Source: Leptospira limi
GTDB lineage: Bacteria > Spirochaetota > Leptospiria > Leptospirales > Leptospiraceae
Length of the DNA: 64,000 bases
Assembly: GCF_026151395.1 (NCBI RefSeq)
Contig: NZ_JAMQPV010000001.1
Location: forward strand, 2,544,501 to 2,608,500
Direction of reading: 5' to 3'
The position numbers and the translations under genes were made by a program. Positions 1-10,577 of the stretch are shown here, in pieces. Under the pieces are notes generated by a model. The model was not told where the DNA came from. It did not search any database and saw only the letters and a program-made list of their open reading frames with translations. Each line of letters begins with the position of its first letter. Within the stretch, counting starts at the first letter, position 1.

Positions 1-1080
1 ATAGGATTCTATGGCACTTCTACCTTCTTCATTGTAAATGAAATGGGAACTGAACATGGGAACCGTTTCATACCCTCTTAGGAATTTATGTTCCCCTTGA
101 GCCCCTGCTTCTACTCTTTCCAATTTATGTTCAATCGCATAATCAATCAATCGGTAATAACAACATTCAAAATGTAAATTAGGTATGTGTTCCAAGGCAC
201 CCCAATACCTTCCATACAAAAATCCATCACGGTATAAATTCCAGGTCCCACCAACGGGATCTCCATTGGGTTTGGAAGCAAGAACGAGGAGTAACCTATG
301 GCGAAAGGTTTCCACCATCTTTAGAAAGAACTTTCGGTTTAAGTAAGCCTGTCCCCATTTTTTACTGTGGGTATCCTGGTAAAACTCATAAAAGAGATTT
401 GCATGTTCTTCCCGAATGAGTTCACCCGTGAGTGTTTGGATTTGTAGCCCTGTTTCCGAGATTTTTCTTCGTTCACTGCGAATGGTCTTACGCCTTTCTT
501 TGACCAAAGTTGAAAGAAATTCTTCAAAATTTGAAAAACCACGATTGAACCAATGGTATTGGTGAGACAAACGAGGGTGAAACCCAGTGTTCTGAGAAAC
601 TGTTTGTTCGTTTTCCTTACAAAATAAAATGTGAATCGAAGAAACGCCTTCTTGTATTCCAAATTCCTTTACTGCCAATAAGAGACTCTGCCCTAACAAA
701 TTTTTAGCTTCCTCAGTCAGTTCTGGGTGGAACAAAATCCTAGAACCTGTCACCGGAGTAAAGGGAACAGCGACTGTGAGTTTCGGGTAATAAGGAATGC
801 CTGCCCTGTGGAATGCATTGGCCCATTGGAAATCAAAGATATATTCCCCATAGGAGTCTTTGCGCAAATAACTGGGTATAAGCCCGAGGAGTTTTCCATC
901 TGACCTGGCAGAAACAATGACGGGTTTCCAATCTGATTTCCCAATGCACCCTGTTTCTTCCAATCCAGACAAAAATTCAAATTCTTGGAAGAGGGAATCG
1001 GAAGGAACCAATTCATTCCACTCTTCCTTTTTGAACTCAAAAAAACTATGGGAAATCTCTATCTTAATTGCTTCATCCAC
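1..1080 (-). CDS. FemAB/GNAT-like acyltransferase (PF04339 type), C-terminus cut off
   Basis: Reading the minus strand from a GTG at 1078-1080 gives an open frame to the window edge. It contains motifs of the 'peptidogalycan biosynthesis' GNAT-like family (PF04339): HWFNRGF, RRKTIRSERRK, KKWGQAYLNR, GGTWNLYRDG, YGRYWG and RVEAGAQGEHK. Family members are cytosolic proteins of about 370-390 residues thought to transfer an acyl or aminoacyl group; the substrate is unknown. The frame opens directly after a TGA, so GTG is the only obvious start, and it lies 15 bases after the phosphatase stop, suggesting one operon. The last residues are missing because the window ends. Confidence 0.8.
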   Translation of the reverse strand, partial: MDEAIKIEISHSFFEFKKEEWNELVPSDSLFQEFEFLSGLEETGCIGKSDWKPVIVSARSDGKLLGLIPSYLRKDSYGEYIFDFQWANAFHRAGIPYYPKLTVAVPFTPVTGSRILFHPELTEEAKNLLGQSLLLAVKEFGIQEGVSSIHILFCKENEQTVSQNTGFHPRLSHQYHWFNRGFSNFEEFLSTLVKERRKTIRSERRKISETGLQIQTLTGELIREEHANLFYEFYQDTHSKKWGQAYLNRKFFLKMVETFRHRLLLVLASKPNGDPVGGTWNLYRDGFLYGRYWGALEHIPNLHFECCYYRLIDYAIEHKLERVEAGAQGEHKFLRGYETVPMFSSHFIYNEEGRSAIESY

Positions 1081-1095
1081 TCAAATGATTAGACT

Positions 1096-4000
1096 CTAAT
1101 GTGTTTCCTCTTGTTTTAATTGTTTTTTCCGAATGTGGTCAATGAGCCGAACCAAACTTGGATTTTCTGGGTCAAGTTCGAGAGCGGAACTAAGGATATT
1201 TTCAGCTCTCCCATAATTTTTATCCGCTAAGTAGGTTTGTCCTAAATTAATTAAGTTTTTGACATGATTGGGGTCACGGAGTCGAACTCTTTCCCCAAAA
1301 TCAATGGCAGTTTTGATATCAGCAACTTTCCTTGCACAAAATGCAGTGATGTACATAATCTCAGTATCCATAGGTCGAAGTAAACTATAGTCTTTGGCCA
1401 TTTTTTTAGCATTCCCATAGTCCTTCAGTTTTAAATACAATTGGATGAACTTCTTTTTGATTTCTGGAATGTTTTCCTCTAAGGAATGTGCTTTTTCTAA
1501 ATACGTAACAGCTTCCTGCAGATCAGAAGAGTCACTTGCTTCTTTGGCTTTCGCTAACAAAGATTGGATTTCCCTTAACTTATCTTTTTCAATTTTATAA
1601 CGTTCTTTTTCTTCAATGAAGGAAACACGTAACATTGATAAGTCGTCAGTCAACGCTCCAAATTTCGCCATTTCATCATAAATTAAATCAAGTTCCCCTT
1701 TCCCAGCTTCTACCATTTTAAGAAATAGTTTTTCATCTTCATTGATGACACGTTTTCCATCCTCAGTATGGGAAATTAATAAATCATCACGTCCATCAGA
1801 ACCAGCGATGAGGATATCACCTGCTTCCAACTGAAATGTTTTGATGTATAAATTCCCTTGGACACCGGATGTTCCCAATTTTCGAAACATCAATTCGTTT
1901 TCAATAAAACTGGCAATTCCGTCTCGATACAATACAATCCACGGGTGTTCAGCATTGATAAAATAAAGTAATCCTGTCTCATTGTCTACCACACCTAACA
2001 CAAGTGATACAAGCATAGAACCATCAAAACCTTCAAAAATTTTGTGAAGTTCCAAAAATGTATTTTTGATCCATCTTTCTGGATATGTATTTCTCGCTTC
2101 ACTTAAAAGTTGGGTTCTTGTGATAATGGATTCAAATACAGATCCAAGTACAAGGGCACCTCCCGCACCTTGCATTGATTTCCCCATTGCATCTGCATTT
2201 AAAAATACAGTGTAAGAACGATTGTTGAGTACAATTTGATTGGCGATATTGAGGTCACCACCAATCTCCTTTTCATACTGCTTGAATGTGAATTTTTTCT
2301 TTTGTTCTAATAAAAAATCCACACGTACATTTTGGTGTTTTGCATGGTTGGTATGAAATGGCTGCAATAATAGTGATGTTAAAAAATAGTCTCCATCCTG
2401 TTGGTGTTTTAAGGACTGAACTTCCTTTAACGTATTTTCCAATTCTTTAGTACGTTCTTGAACTTTTTCTTCCAATTGTTCAGCATACTGTTGCAATTTT
2501 TTACGAGCAGCTTGGATCGAACGCACCATCCGGTTAAATGATCTCGCCATAAAACCAATATCGTCCTCAACATGAACAGTTAAGCGGTATTCCAAATTAC
2601 CAGAGTTAACTTCCGTTAACCCTTCAATGATTTGTTCCACTGGTCGAATGAGAGCAATGAGAAAGAACAATCGATATCCCAAAATCACAAGTACCGCAAG
2701 GGCCAATAAACCAATGATCCAAGGTAAAGTCACTTCATGTTGGAAACTTCTGTAATCAGTATAAGGATAACCAACTTCATGAACGATTTCATTTTTTTTA
2801 TCTACAATCAGGTAACTTACATAAAAAGAAAAATTGGGGTTCTTAGAATCAAACTTCACTTGTCCGCGATAGTTTCTTTCACCATGGTTTGGCATGGGAG
2901 AAAACATTTGGTCTAAGGTTTTGAATTTTAGTTCTTCTGATCGATTGGAAGAGAGAATTTTCCTTGCCTCAGCATAAAATCCAGAGAGTGCCCCTTCTTC
3001 GTTTTTCACAAGTCCAGATGCTTTTTCTGTAAAATTGGAAACAGGAATTTCTCTCAGTTTATTTCGGGTGTATAAAATTTTCCGTTTTTCCGATTCAATT
3101 TCTGAAATTAACAATTTCGGAGAAGTGATTCGATCTTCTTTTAACAATCGATTGATTTCGTTCGAATACCCGTTACTTGTCTCTGGTAATTGTAGTAAGA
3201 GTTCATTTACTTTTGATTTCCAATTTTCATTTTTCTCAAACGATAGGATCATCTCCAAGGCCCAAACATTGTAAAACTCAGCTTCGTATTCGTTTGGTTC
3301 CAATTTTGTTTCTTCTAATCCTTTATGTGTGACAAAGGATCTGTTTTGGAGATCATAAGAATAATGGAAACTAGGAACTTGGTCTGTTTCCAATCCTGCA
3401 ATGTAATTTTTAGCTCTCGCAGTATGCACCAAATCATAATTAGATTCTGTTTGTTGGATCACAGAATAAGCAACCAGTTGTAAAATTAACAAAAAAGAAG
3501 CTAACGAGATACCGATGATTCTTGATAAAATCGTTGTCTTGTCTTTTGTATTATTGATATAAACAACATTGGCGACAAATAAACCAACTACCAAAATAAG
3601 GTCTGTAATCGTTTGGTATAAACCTCTTCCAATCGCTCCATCCCTTGACAATACATTTAAAAAACCAGGGATCATTGTTATGAGAACAAATGAAATCAGA
3701 ACGCTAATCAAAGTGAACTTTGACTCTTTTGGCATCTTGAATAATTGAAGGATAGCGACAATGGTAAAAGAAACAAAAAAGACTAAAACGATAACAGCAT
3801 ATGCTTTATAAAAAATTGGAACTGGGAAATCCCAATAATGGCCACTGAAGAAAAACAATCTCCCAGCTGACAAGCTGATGTAGACAAAAAATGCAGTCAC
3901 AAGTACGACCACACTACTTAAGATCCAAAAAATAGATTTTTTAAGTCGTGGAAAATAAATTTCAGGGTAACTTAAGAAAAATCCAGTTAGATAAACAGAT

Positions 4001-4263
4001 CCTGCCATAGCACCAATGATGACAAACCATCGCATATACGCTGAGGACGGGCCCATAAAAGAAAAGTTGATCAAGTACCCAAAGTGAAATAAACCCAACC
4101 ACATTGTCGCCATTCCTAAGTTGTAAGTGGCTTCCGATTTCTCTTTCACCGTTAGAAATAATTGTGCATTGTAAAAAGTAAAAATCACTCCGACGAGAGA
4201 GCCGAAAGTATAAAAATCAAACGCTATGTTTCCCCAAGAATCCATGGATGAAAACCCTAACAT
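1096..4263 (-). CDS. Membrane SpoIIE-type PP2C phosphatase with 7TM, HAMP and TPR regions
   Basis: 1055 residues. About seven hydrophobic segments fill residues 15-255. An extracytoplasmic sensor region, another membrane span near 510-535 and a HAMP segment (IRPVEQIIEGL onward) follow. A coiled linker then leads to a SpoIIE/PP2C phosphatase domain with recognisable GGDLN, DAMGKSMQGAGGALVLG and SDGRDDLL motifs. The C-terminal 150 residues form TPR helices (LGQTYLADKNYGRAENIL). Such proteins dephosphorylate anti-sigma-factor antagonists in partner-switching pathways; the target cannot be told from sequence. It is upstream of the acyltransferase and 9 bases downstream of the DedA gene, probably in one operon. 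Confidence 0.85.
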   Translation of the reverse strand: MLGFSSMDSWGNIAFDFYTFGSLVGVIFTFYNAQLFLTVKEKSEATYNLGMATMWLGLFHFGYLINFSFMGPSSAYMRWFVIIGAMAGSVYLTGFFLSYPEIYFPRLKKSIFWILSSVVVLVTAFFVYISLSAGRLFFFSGHYWDFPVPIFYKAYAVIVLVFFVSFTIVAILQLFKMPKESKFTLISVLISFVLITMIPGFLNVLSRDGAIGRGLYQTITDLILVVGLFVANVVYINNTKDKTTILSRIIGISLASFLLILQLVAYSVIQQTESNYDLVHTARAKNYIAGLETDQVPSFHYSYDLQNRSFVTHKGLEETKLEPNEYEAEFYNVWALEMILSFEKNENWKSKVNELLLQLPETSNGYSNEINRLLKEDRITSPKLLISEIESEKRKILYTRNKLREIPVSNFTEKASGLVKNEEGALSGFYAEARKILSSNRSEELKFKTLDQMFSPMPNHGERNYRGQVKFDSKNPNFSFYVSYLIVDKKNEIVHEVGYPYTDYRSFQHEVTLPWIIGLLALAVLVILGYRLFFLIALIRPVEQIIEGLTEVNSGNLEYRLTVHVEDDIGFMARSFNRMVRSIQAARKKLQQYAEQLEEKVQERTKELENTLKEVQSLKHQQDGDYFLTSLLLQPFHTNHAKHQNVRVDFLLEQKKKFTFKQYEKEIGGDLNIANQIVLNNRSYTVFLNADAMGKSMQGAGGALVLGSVFESIITRTQLLSEARNTYPERWIKNTFLELHKIFEGFDGSMLVSLVLGVVDNETGLLYFINAEHPWIVLYRDGIASFIENELMFRKLGTSGVQGNLYIKTFQLEAGDILIAGSDGRDDLLISHTEDGKRVINEDEKLFLKMVEAGKGELDLIYDEMAKFGALTDDLSMLRVSFIEEKERYKIEKDKLREIQSLLAKAKEASDSSDLQEAVTYLEKAHSLEENIPEIKKKFIQLYLKLKDYGNAKKMAKDYSLLRPMDTEIMYITAFCARKVADIKTAIDFGERVRLRDPNHVKNLINLGQTYLADKNYGRAENILSSALELDPENPSLVRLIDHIRKKQLKQEETH

Positions 4264-4272
4264 AAATCTAAA

Positions 4273-4914
4273 TCATGTCAACTTCGTATTTGATTTCCCA
4301 AACATTTGGTAAAGGAAGTATAAAAAAACAACCAAAAGGATGCCAATAATGGTACGATTGTAGTATGATAGTATAACAATGATTTGGTTCCAATTCGAAC
4401 CAAGGAAACTACCACCGAATAAAAGTAACCCACACCATAACGAAACGGCAATGGAATAGAGGATTACAAATTTAATGATGTTCATTTTGGACATTCCAGC
4501 AACGATAGAAACAAAAAATCGAATCCCTGCCGAGAACCTTGAAAGTAAAACCACTACATTTTCGTATTTCCGAAACCATACTAAAGTCTTATGTAAACTT
4601 TCCTCATGGTATAGATTGGATAAAACAGGGATCCTTGTTCGTTTCAGAAATTTCAAAAACGATTCCCCAAAATAATACATGACGAGGCCCCCAAACAGAT
4701 TCCCTAAAAAGGTAGCGATGACAACAGATCCAAAGGAAACGGGAGAGTTGGGTGCAGAGGATATAAAACCTGAAAAAACGGTGATTGTATCACCCGGCCA
4801 AGGTGGGAAAATATTTTCCAAAAAATTCGAAAAACAGAAAAAACCCCAAAGGAAAAGCGGTGGTAATTCGAGAATTTCTTTCATTATGGCTTCGAATGGG
4901 ATAGAATCTAACAC
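4273..4914 (-). CDS. DedA-family membrane protein
   Basis: 213 residues with several membrane spans and DedA/SNARE-associated (PF09335) features: FPPWPGDTITVFSGF near the N-terminus, a GNLFGGLVMYYFGE segment and the RFSAGIRFFVSIVAGMSKM motif carrying the conserved arginines. Family members sit in the inner membrane and act in lipid-carrier flipping (undecaprenyl phosphate, phosphatidylethanolamine) and proton-motive-force homeostasis. It is the first gene of a minus-strand run with the phosphatase and divergent from the lipoprotein at 5.0 kb. Confidence 0.88.
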   Translation of the reverse strand: MLDSIPFEAIMKEILELPPLFLWGFFCFSNFLENIFPPWPGDTITVFSGFISSAPNSPVSFGSVVIATFLGNLFGGLVMYYFGESFLKFLKRTRIPVLSNLYHEESLHKTLVWFRKYENVVVLLSRFSAGIRFFVSIVAGMSKMNIIKFVILYSIAVSLWCGLLLFGGSFLGSNWNQIIVILSYYNRTIIGILLVVFLYFLYQMFGKSNTKLT

Positions 4915-5004
4915 AAGAAGAAGGATAAACCTTTCTTGGGATAGGCAACAAAGATTTTAAAAAATGAATGGAAGGAATCAATACTAGGACATTTGCTTTC
5001 CCTA

Positions 5005-5433
5005 ATGCTTCGAATTTTTCTCCTCTCACTCCTTTTGTTTTGCCAATGTACTCCGAACAAACAAACGGAAACCTACCGGTTTGACCAGATCATCGTGACA
5101 AAATTCCCTACAAACTCGCCACCCGCTTTCCCACAGTCTTTTTTTCCTGAAAGATCAACCTTCCTTCAATCAAGTGAATTCAAAACAAGCCACATCCATA
5201 CAAAGGAAGCATTTTTACTTTTGGAAACTCCCGAGTCATGGGAAGAAATCCAAAAACGCATTGATTACCGAGTGAACCAAGGAGATTGGAAACTCATTGA
5301 AAAAAATGTGAATGAAACCGAAGTTTCCTACCTTTTGGAAGGGTTTATCAAAAAATCATTATCGATTTATCTAACTAAAAATGAAACTAACAACCAAATT
5401 CGATTTTACTTTAAAAAACACTCTACTTATTAA
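5005..5433 (+). CDS. Predicted lipoprotein, unknown function
   Basis: About 142 residues from an ATG at 5005; an in-frame ATG at 4993 would add four residues. A hydrophobic signal (MLRIFLLSLLLF) is followed by a lipobox-like CQC, giving a lipidated Cys. The rest is a soluble charged domain with no recognised motif. It ends two bases before the AI-2E-type permease and may be transcribed with it and xseAB. Confidence 0.7.
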   Translation: MLRIFLLSLLLFCQCTPNKQTETYRFDQIIVTKFPTNSPPAFPQSFFPERSTFLQSSEFKTSHIHTKEAFLLLETPESWEEIQKRIDYRVNQGDWKLIEKNVNETEVSYLLEGFIKKSLSIYLTKNETNNQIRFYFKKHSTY

Positions 5434-5435
5434 CA

Positions 5436-6545
5436 ATGAATTGGATTAAAAATAAAAACGAAACCATCGTCTACATTCTGTTAGCAGGATTTTTTCTTGC
5501 TACTTGTTTTACTTTGTTTTTTGTATTCAAACCATTTTTATGGTCCAGTTTTTTAGCCTTATTGTTTTATTTAACCACACGCAAACTACACAAACGATTA
5601 AAGAATGTGTTGGGTGACAAATTTCATGGCCTTTCTCCCTATATCATGGTCATTCTTATGCTTGCTTGTGTGTTCATCCCTTCTTATTTAATTGTATCAA
5701 CACTCATCCGTGAATCTTTGAATTTAGTCAGTTATGTGAGAAACCAACTTACAGAAGAATCGATTGTATCTCTATTACTCAATAGTCCAATCCTGACTGA
5801 CTTTTTTACAGAAAATGAATTTTTTTGGATCAAATTACCGATTCTTTACCGCGAATATGTGGGTCAACACATGGACATTCTCAACTTAGATTCTATTTAT
5901 AGTTTATTAAAAAATTCTTCTGGTTTTTTACTGGGGTCATTTGAAGTTCCAGGAGCAATCATATTCAATGGATTTTTTACATTCATCTTACTCTTCTTTC
6001 TCTACAAAGAAGGGAGTAGAATGGAACGTGGATTGTTTTTACTTTTACCTTTCCCCACAGAAATAGAAGAAAGGTTGGGACGCAGGATCGAAGAAGCGAT
6101 TCGTACAGTAATGATGGGAAATTTATTCATCTCACTTTTACAAGGTGCATTGATTTACGTTCTTTTACTTTTTACATCTGTATCGAATAAGTTTTTACTT
6201 TCAAGTATCGCCACTATTTTTTCACTCATACCTGTTGTCGGAACATCGGTTGTTTGGTTTCCCATTGGACTTTATATTGGACTTGTCCAAGAGAATTGGA
6301 CAGGGAGTATTCTCTTCATGATTGCAGGTGGGGCAAGTTATCTCATTTTAGAAAATTTTGTAAAACCAAAACTCCTTGATAAAAAGCTCAAAACTCATCC
6401 ATTTTTAATTTTCCTCTCCCTCATTGGCGGATTACAAGAGTTTGGCGTTGCGGGAATTATCATTGGACCTATGGCATTAACACTCGTAATTATTCTGTGG
6501 GATTTTTGGAAAATTTTTCGAGAAACTCGATTCCAAACAACGTAA
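5436..6545 (+). CDS. AI-2E transporter family (PF01594) permease
   Basis: 369 residues with about eight hydrophobic segments and the family's layout: two N-terminal spans, a long extracytoplasmic stretch, then the conserved C-terminal block with SLIPVVGTSVVWFPIGLY and a LLDKKLKTHPFLIFLSLIGGLQEFGVAGIIIGP signature (quoted in part). Relatives include putative quorum-signal exporters and Na+/H+ antiporters, so the substrate is open. Its stop is immediately followed by the xseA ATG, so the genes are probably cotranscribed. Confidence 0.85.
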   Translation: MNWIKNKNETIVYILLAGFFLATCFTLFFVFKPFLWSSFLALLFYLTTRKLHKRLKNVLGDKFHGLSPYIMVILMLACVFIPSYLIVSTLIRESLNLVSYVRNQLTEESIVSLLLNSPILTDFFTENEFFWIKLPILYREYVGQHMDILNLDSIYSLLKNSSGFLLGSFEVPGAIIFNGFFTFILLFFLYKEGSRMERGLFLLLPFPTEIEERLGRRIEEAIRTVMMGNLFISLLQGALIYVLLLFTSVSNKFLLSSIATIFSLIPVVGTSVVWFPIGLYIGLVQENWTGSILFMIAGGASYLILENFVKPKLLDKKLKTHPFLIFLSLIGGLQEFGVAGIIIGPMALTLVIILWDFWKIFRETRFQTT

Positions 6546-7823
6546 ATGGAAACAGCTGATTCTTCCTTTTCTGTCAGTGAAGTCAATCGCCGTATCAAGG
6601 CGAAATTACAAGACTCTCCCGAATTTAAAAACTTCTGGATTCGCGGAGAAATTTCGAATTTCAGCCAGACCAATAGTTCTGGTCACATGTATTTTTCCTT
6701 AAAAGATACAACAAGTGTAATCAAATGTGCTTTTTTTTCCTTCCAAGCCAAAAACTATAAAGGAACTCCACTACGAAATGGAATGGAAATCCTTGTGTAT
6801 GGTTCTGTTTCTGTTTATGAACCAGGTGGTTATTATAGCATCACTGTCCAAAAAATTGAGGAACTTGGGGAAGGTGATATCCTTCTAAAAATTGAAAAAT
6901 TAAAAAAATCATTAGCAGAAAAAGGGATCTTTGATGTTTCCCACAAACGGCCGTTACCTAAATTTCCAAAACGATTAGGCATTGTTACTTCACCTAAGGG
7001 TGCTGCTGTCGAAGATATCATTCGCATTGCCACTGACCTCAATCCTTCGATTCAAATTTTAGTATCACCATGCCTTGTCCAAGGAGACGGTGCCGAAAAT
7101 TCAATCATTGAAGCCATTAAAGAGATTAATGATCCAAAATGGGAAGTAGATGTGATCATCGCAGGACGTGGTGGTGGATCTTTTGAGGATTTAATGGCAT
7201 TCAACCAAGAAGCAGTAGTGATGGCATATTATCACTCGAGGATTCCCATCATCTCTGCCGTAGGACATGAAATTGATCGTGTCCTTACTGATTTAGCAGC
7301 GGATGCGACAACACCCACACCTACTGCCGCAGCAAAATTAGCGATCCCTAATGTATCGGATACTCTCATCCGTTTGGATGAAATGGAAGACCGTTTGCGC
7401 TCTGCTCTAACAGGTGTGATACGAATTGGAAAGGAAAAGTGGTTAGGTGTAACAAGTAGAGTGGTTTTTCAAAATCCAAAAGCAGTATTAGAGCCTAGGC
7501 AAAACCATTTGGATGAATTATTAACCAAAATTTCTCTTCTAGGAAAAAACTACCTTGTCAAAAAGCAGAGTGAATTTCAAAAATTTGATTCTTTCCAACA
7601 AACTTGGAAATCGTATTTGGAAAGAGTCCAAACAAAATACAAACTTGCAGAACAAAGATTAGACCACTTTTCTCCATTAGGAACACTCAAAAGAGGATAT
7701 TCAGTCCTCCGCAATACAAACAAACAAGTGATCTCTTCTATTACACAAATTAAAGAAAAAGAACCTTTGGAAGTTTTTTTATTCGATGGAAAACTCCAAG
7801 TTGAAGTAAAAGAAATCAAATAG
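6546..7823 (+). CDS. xseA: Exodeoxyribonuclease VII large subunit
   Basis: 425 residues, near the family's usual length. The N-terminal OB-fold (WIRGEISNFSQTNSSGHMYF) is followed by the catalytic domain with GIVTSPKGAAVEDI, IIAGRGGGSFEDLMAFN and SAVGHEIDRVLTDLAADATTPTPTAAA, all diagnostic of XseA. The C-terminus is coiled. With XseB it degrades single-stranded DNA bidirectionally during repair. It begins directly after the permease stop and is followed nine bases later by xseB. Confidence 0.97.
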   Translation: METADSSFSVSEVNRRIKAKLQDSPEFKNFWIRGEISNFSQTNSSGHMYFSLKDTTSVIKCAFFSFQAKNYKGTPLRNGMEILVYGSVSVYEPGGYYSITVQKIEELGEGDILLKIEKLKKSLAEKGIFDVSHKRPLPKFPKRLGIVTSPKGAAVEDIIRIATDLNPSIQILVSPCLVQGDGAENSIIEAIKEINDPKWEVDVIIAGRGGGSFEDLMAFNQEAVVMAYYHSRIPIISAVGHEIDRVLTDLAADATTPTPTAAAKLAIPNVSDTLIRLDEMEDRLRSALTGVIRIGKEKWLGVTSRVVFQNPKAVLEPRQNHLDELLTKISLLGKNYLVKKQSEFQKFDSFQQTWKSYLERVQTKYKLAEQRLDHFSPLGTLKRGYSVLRNTNKQVISSITQIKEKEPLEVFLFDGKLQVEVKEIK

Positions 7824-7832
7824 GACCAAACG

Positions 7833-8108
7833 ATGGTAGAAAAAAAATCAATCAGTTTTGAAGAGGCAATCCGTGAATTGGAAGACATTGCGGAAAAATT
7901 AGAACGTGGAACTTTGTCTTTAGAAGATTCGATTAAGGCTTACGAACGAGGAATGGAACTGAAAAAAATCTGTTCCGAACGTTTGGTAGATGCAGAAGCC
8001 AAAATTGAATTTTTAACCAAAGCTCCAAGTGGTGAAGTTGTGAAATCAACGGTAAAAAAAAAGAAGGAAGAAACAACTTCTAATAAAGCGGAAGAAGATT
8101 TATTTTAA
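7833..8108 (+). CDS. xseB: Exodeoxyribonuclease VII small subunit
   Basis: 91 residues. The motif [21 protein letters not shown] followed by [14 protein letters not shown] is the standard XseB helical hairpin, and a lysine-rich tail follows. Several XseB copies bind one XseA to form active exonuclease VII. The gene sits immediately after xseA, the common arrangement. Confidence 0.96.
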   Translation: MVEKKSISFEEAIRELEDIAEKLERGTLSLEDSIKAYERGMELKKICSERLVDAEAKIEFLTKAPSGEVVKSTVKKKKEETTSNKAEEDLF

Positions 8109-8111
8109 AGA

Positions 8112-9512
8112 ATGAATTTCCAAGCCATTTTTATTTTAGCTTACCTCCTTGTCACAATTGGGATTGGCGTGTATGCAGCAAAAAAAGTAAAAAATTCAAA
8201 AGACTTTATCCTTGCAGGTAGAAGTTTACCCTTACCCATTTCAACAGCCGCTTTATTTGCCACTTGGTTTGGTAGTGAAACCATCCTCGGTTCCTCTGTC
8301 GAATTTGCGAAAGGTGGATTTTTATCTGTCATCCAAGATCCGTTTGGTGGTGCTCTTTGTTTGTTTTTACTTGGTTTGGTATTTGCTAAATACCTATACC
8401 GAATGCAAATCCTTACCTTTGGTGATTTTTATAAAAACCGTTATGGTAAAAAAATGGAGTTCATTGCAGGCATTTGTCTGATCTTTTCCTATTTTGGGTG
8501 GGTTGCTGCACAATTTGTTGCACTCGGAATTATGGTGCAAATTTTATTTGGGATCAACCAGTTTACAGCCATTGTCATTGGAGCATGTCTCGTTGTTTTT
8601 TATACTTACTTAGGTGGGATGTGGTCTGTTTCCTTAACCGATTTTTTCCAATCCATTTCGATCATCATTGGACTCGTAGTCGTGATCATCGAATTGAATG
8701 GAATAAAACCTATTTGGTCATCCATCTCAGAAAAACCTGATGGTTTTTTTCGATTTTTTCCTGAATCCAATTACCATGCTTGGACTTTGTACCTATCGGC
8801 TTGGATGGTTGTTGGATTTGGATCTTTACCCCAACAAGATATTTTCCAAAGAGTGATGTCTGCGAAATCAGAAAAGGTAGCTGTTCGGGCATCTTATTTA
8901 TCTTCCGTATTGTATTTGTTATTTGCCCTGATCCCTCTTTTTTTAGGACTCCATGCAAAAAGCCTTATCCCAGATTTTGATTTAAATTCAGAAACAGGAC
9001 AACTTCTAATCCCAACTATGATTTCTAAATTTTCCAGTCCATGGATTCAAGTTTTATTTTTTTCAGCACTCATTTCTGCCATTTTATCAACTGCATCGGG
9101 AGCCATCCTTGCTCCTTCTTCTATATTATCTGAGAATATTCTAAAATATGCATTCAGCAACATGAATGATAAAAAGCTACTTTTACTCTCAAGGGTATCG
9201 GTACTTATCATTGCAGGGATTTCTTTTTTACTCGCAGTGGGAAAACCTTCAATTTATGCACTCGTCGAAGATTCGGGGGGTATCTCCCTTGTTACCCTAT
9301 TCATTCCCATGGTATTTGGTCTAATGAGCAAAAGAGCAGATGAACGTTCTGCTCTTTTTTCTTTGTTTGTTGGTATCGTTACTTGGCTTATTTTAGAAGT
9401 ATATGGTGACGATATGACAAGCCATTTTTATGGTACAATAGCAAGTCTCATCGCCATTCTTTTCGGTATCTATTGTTTCCCTAAAAAAGGGAAATCTCAA
9501 GTAACCACGTAA
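8112..9512 (+). CDS. Sodium:solute symporter (SSS family)
   Basis: 466 residues, about 13 membrane spans. SSS-family (PF00474) features include [24 protein letters not shown] and [19 protein letters not shown], plus the [21 protein letters not shown] segment that resembles the family's sodium-site helix. The substrate (proline, pantothenate, sugar or other) cannot be told. It starts three bases after xseB, and its last 32 bases overlap the convergent ddl gene. Confidence 0.9.
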   Translation: MNFQAIFILAYLLVTIGIGVYAAKKVKNSKDFILAGRSLPLPISTAALFATWFGSETILGSSVEFAKGGFLSVIQDPFGGALCLFLLGLVFAKYLYRMQILTFGDFYKNRYGKKMEFIAGICLIFSYFGWVAAQFVALGIMVQILFGINQFTAIVIGACLVVFYTYLGGMWSVSLTDFFQSISIIIGLVVVIIELNGIKPIWSSISEKPDGFFRFFPESNYHAWTLYLSAWMVVGFGSLPQQDIFQRVMSAKSEKVAVRASYLSSVLYLLFALIPLFLGLHAKSLIPDFDLNSETGQLLIPTMISKFSSPWIQVLFFSALISAILSTASGAILAPSSILSENILKYAFSNMNDKKLLLLSRVSVLIIAGISFLLAVGKPSIYALVEDSGGISLVTLFIPMVFGLMSKRADERSALFSLFVGIVTWLILEVYGDDMTSHFYGTIASLIAILFGIYCFPKKGKSQVTT

Positions 9513-10530
9513 ACACTTGTTTCATATCGATTCCCAATGCTTTTGCTTGTTGTGGGATAAGGCTAGTGCCAGTCATTCCAGGTAAGGTATTTGTTTCCAA
9601 CACATAGGGAATACCGTCCGAGATGATAAAATCAGTTCTGGAATAACCCTTACATCCTAAGATACCATGGCACTTTAAACTGTATTCTTGTAGTGTTTTC
9701 GTAATCTCATCACCTACGGGTGCAGGTGTGATTTCTTCACTTGCACCTTTGGTGTATTTTGCTTCAAAATCAAAAAATTCTGACTTAGGTCTAATTTCTG
9801 TTGGAACAAGAGAAAATGCATTTCGTTTTTTCCCTTCTGGTTTTTCTAAAACACCAATTGATACTTCTGTTCCTGAAACCAATTTTTGAACGAGGACACG
9901 GTCTTCCGATACAAATATTTTATCCACGAGAGTAATTGCTTCTTCAGGTGTTTTCGCCATTCCTGTATTCACACTTGACCCACCTAACGTAGGTTTAATG
10001 AACACTGGATAAGGAAATGGTAAATTTAATAGAACTTTTCTCGCATCAGATTGAACTCGGTCCAATTCCAAAAATGGTGCCACAGGGATACCTATGGATT
10101 GGAAGAGTAAATTAGCTCTAAATTTATCCATCGCCAAGGCAGATGCAAGGACACCAGACCCAGTATGAGGAATGCCCATTGTATCCAAAAATCCTTGGAT
10201 CCTACCATCTTCCCCTGCTCCTCCGTGTAATCCGAGGAAGGCGGAAGTAAATCCATGTTTCCCCAATTGACTCGGATCACTTGAAGATTCAATTTGATTG
10301 GACTTGTTAAATTCTCGAGAAAATTCAACTTCGGATTTTCCAGTTGGGTCAGGGTAATTTGGTTCTGATACCGTTGGGATCCAAAAATTTCCGCTCATAT
10401 CAATGTAGATGGGGCATACGTCGTATTTTTCCCTATCAAGTGTAGCGAATATAAAAGCAGAGGAACGGATGGAAATGATATGTTCTCCAGAGACCCCTCC
10501 GAAAAGTAATGCGATTTTTAATTTTGGCAT
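9481..10530 (-). CDS. ddl: D-alanine--D-alanine ligase
   Basis: 349 residues with an ATP-grasp fold. [19 protein letters not shown] is the N-terminal glycine-rich motif, [19 protein letters not shown] and [16 protein letters not shown] follow, and the C-terminus has GYSRTDFI and [19 protein letters not shown], which binds Mg-ATP and D-Ala. It joins two D-alanines for peptidoglycan precursor synthesis in the cytoplasm. It is monocistronic in this window and its 3' end overlaps the symporter gene. Confidence 0.96.
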   Translation of the reverse strand: MPKLKIALLFGGVSGEHIISIRSSAFIFATLDREKYDVCPIYIDMSGNFWIPTVSEPNYPDPTGKSEVEFSREFNKSNQIESSSDPSQLGKHGFTSAFLGLHGGAGEDGRIQGFLDTMGIPHTGSGVLASALAMDKFRANLLFQSIGIPVAPFLELDRVQSDARKVLLNLPFPYPVFIKPTLGGSSVNTGMAKTPEEAITLVDKIFVSEDRVLVQKLVSGTEVSIGVLEKPEGKKRNAFSLVPTEIRPKSEFFDFEAKYTKGASEEITPAPVGDEITKTLQEYSLKCHGILGCKGYSRTDFIISDGIPYVLETNTLPGMTGTSLIPQQAKALGIDMKQVFTWLLEISLF

Positions 10531-10577
10531 GAAATCACTTGATTCCTTTACATGAAAGTGAATGATATTGAAATTAC

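Noticed and set aside
8212..8980. Overlapping alternative-frame proteins inside the symporter gene
   Set aside because: They are out-of-frame readings of a well-supported transporter and lack start signals.
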